Shown here: positions 63,217 through 64,000 of the stretch, piece by piece | Layout: each line of letters begins with the position of its first letter | Position numbering within the stretch: position 1 is the stretch's first letter | Origin: RGIG8745 sp045576655 | GTDB lineage: Bacteria; Bacteroidota; Bacteroidia; Bacteroidales; Bacteroidaceae | Direction: 5' to 3' | Assembly (NCBI GenBank): GCA_045576655.1 | Contig: JAZNGW010000006.1 | Span: 1 to 64,000 of the forward strand | DNA length: 64,000 nucleotides | The notes under the pieces: generated by a model | The model's input: the letters and a program-made list of their open reading frames with translations, nothing else | What the model was told of the DNA's origin: nothing | The model's database searches: none | Program-made: the position numbers and the translations under genes

Positions 63217-64000
63217 CTTCAGATGATCGTCGAAGTAGCGGCTGATGTGCTCGTGCAGATGCACCCTGTCAGTGCCCATCATGTTGTGGCCGTCGCCAGG
63301 GTAGATGAAGAGGTCAGGATGAGTGCCGGCATCGATGCATGCACGAAGGAATGCGTAAGTGTGCTGAGGCACGCAAACTGGGTCGTTGCCGCCGTGGATG
63401 ACGAGCAGGCGGCCTTTCAGATTGCCTGCCTTGCCGAGCAACGATGCGTTGGCGTAGCCTTCAGGATTGCTCTGCGGAGTGTCCATATAGCGCTCGCCGT
63501 ACATCACCTCGTAGTATTTCCAGTCGATGACTGGTCCGCCTGCCACTCCCACCTTGAACACGTCGGGATAGGTGGTCATGAGGCTTGCTGTCATGAATCC
63601 GCCGAAACTCCATCCGTGAACTCCGAGACGGTCGCCGTCGACGTAAGGCAGACTCTTCAGATACTCCACGCCCTTAATCTGGTCCTTCATCTCCTCCACG
63701 CCGAGATTGCGGAATGTGGCTTGCTCAAACTCAAGCCCGCGGTGCTCGCTGCCTCGGTTGTCGAGACAGAACATGACGTACCCCTTCTGCGCCATCCATA
63801 CGTCCCATCCGCGCACTCCGTAGTGGCGCGAAGCGTCGACGTTGTGTGCGTGAGGTCCGCCGTAGACATATACGATAGCAGGATATTTCTTAGCAGGGTC
63901 AAAGTCGGTAGGCAGAAGCAGACGATAGTAGAGGTCGGTCTTGCCGTCGGCAGCCTTGATAGTGCCGAGCTTTATTTCAGGAGTCTTGTAGGCGTCCCAC
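63214..64000 (-). CDS. Dipeptidyl-peptidase IV-like serine peptidase (S9), 5' part outside the window
   Basis: The reading frame is open to the right edge, so only the C-terminal 262 residues are seen. They form the alpha/beta-hydrolase domain: AIVYVYGGPHAHNV, then FCLDNRGSEHRG, the nucleophile Ser in GVHGWSFGGFMT, the Asp in VIHGGNDPVCVP and the His in YPGDGHNMMG. An N-terminal propeller is expected beyond the edge. Such enzymes release Xaa-Pro dipeptides in the periplasm. Confidence 0.9.
   Translation of the reverse strand, partial: WDAYKTPEIKLGTIKAADGKTDLYYRLLLPTDFDPAKKYPAIVYVYGGPHAHNVDASRHYGVRGWDVWMAQKGYVMFCLDNRGSEHRGLEFEQATFRNLGVEEMKDQIKGVEYLKSLPYVDGDRLGVHGWSFGGFMTASLMTTYPDVFKVGVAGGPVIDWKYYEVMYGERYMDTPQSNPEGYANASLLGKAGNLKGRLLVIHGGNDPVCVPQHTYAFLRACIDAGTHPDLFIYPGDGHNMMGTDRVHLHEHISRYFDDHLK

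Overview
The window looks like a chromosome segment of a Bacteroidota member of the order Bacteroidales, most likely a Prevotella-like species. The evidence is the Bacteroidota promoter form (TTTG about 19 nt ahead of TAnnTTTG) before several genes, type 9 secretion-like C-terminal tails on surface proteins, an interpain-type C10 protease, a sensor-AraC regulator of polysaccharide genes, a GxxExxY gene and many short intergenic repeats. I see no rRNA, phage, CRISPR array or recognisable transposase gene. There is one tRNA, tRNA-Leu(UAG).

Layout. 382-13400 is an acidic-polysaccharide degradation locus without SusC/SusD. It holds an MFS sugar transporter, a GH43, an alginate-lyase-like/GH28-like fusion, a LamG/alginate-lyase-like protein, a GH88, and a divergent membrane regulator with an AraC output domain but no kinase or receiver domain. 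13508-14263 carries an AT-rich repeat array and a small secreted Cys-rich protein. 14299-18907 has three transporters. 18919-24652 has housekeeping genes (greA, HIT), cell-envelope lipoproteins and a surface protein followed by a 62-aa ORF. 24745-33525 is a phosphate locus: a histidine kinase/response regulator pair faces a porin, pstS-pstC-pstA-pstB, and a Na+/phosphate cotransporter with a PhoU-like tail. 34311-37749 is a 2-oxoacid:ferredoxin oxidoreductase operon split by a GxxExxY gene with inverted-repeat ends. 37926-44773 carries GH105, cdaA, folP, a C10 protease and a PFL/ACT pair. 45211-49553 has a BlaI/M56 pair, a GH97N-like/beta-barrel protein and a deletion-fused remnant of a second BlaI/M56 pair. 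49627-54631 carries GH51, an HhH protein, an NSS transporter and a VanZ-like protein. 54712-55588 is tRNA-Leu plus a toxin-antitoxin pair bracketed by two identical 44-bp terminators. 55889-64000 carries cysE, an RNA methyltransferase with a basic tail, a pectin esterase, a tandem esterase, a MenC-like enolase and the 3' part of a DPP-IV-like peptidase.

How it fits together. Pectin/uronate degradation is a recurring theme (GH88, GH105, GH43, GH51, CE8, tandem esterase). The phosphate genes appear to share one operator: paired TTGAAAC-type heptamers at 11-bp period, lying exactly 10 nt before a weak -7 element, in front of both the porin and the Na+/Pi transporter.

The most unusual non-coding signals are several families of palindromes repeated at exactly 21 or 22 bp (two helical turns), a G/C-rich dispersed repeat that has entered the reading frame of the oxidoreductase beta gene, and a terminator-like hairpin in the greA leader. 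All functional calls come from reading the sequence; no database search was run.
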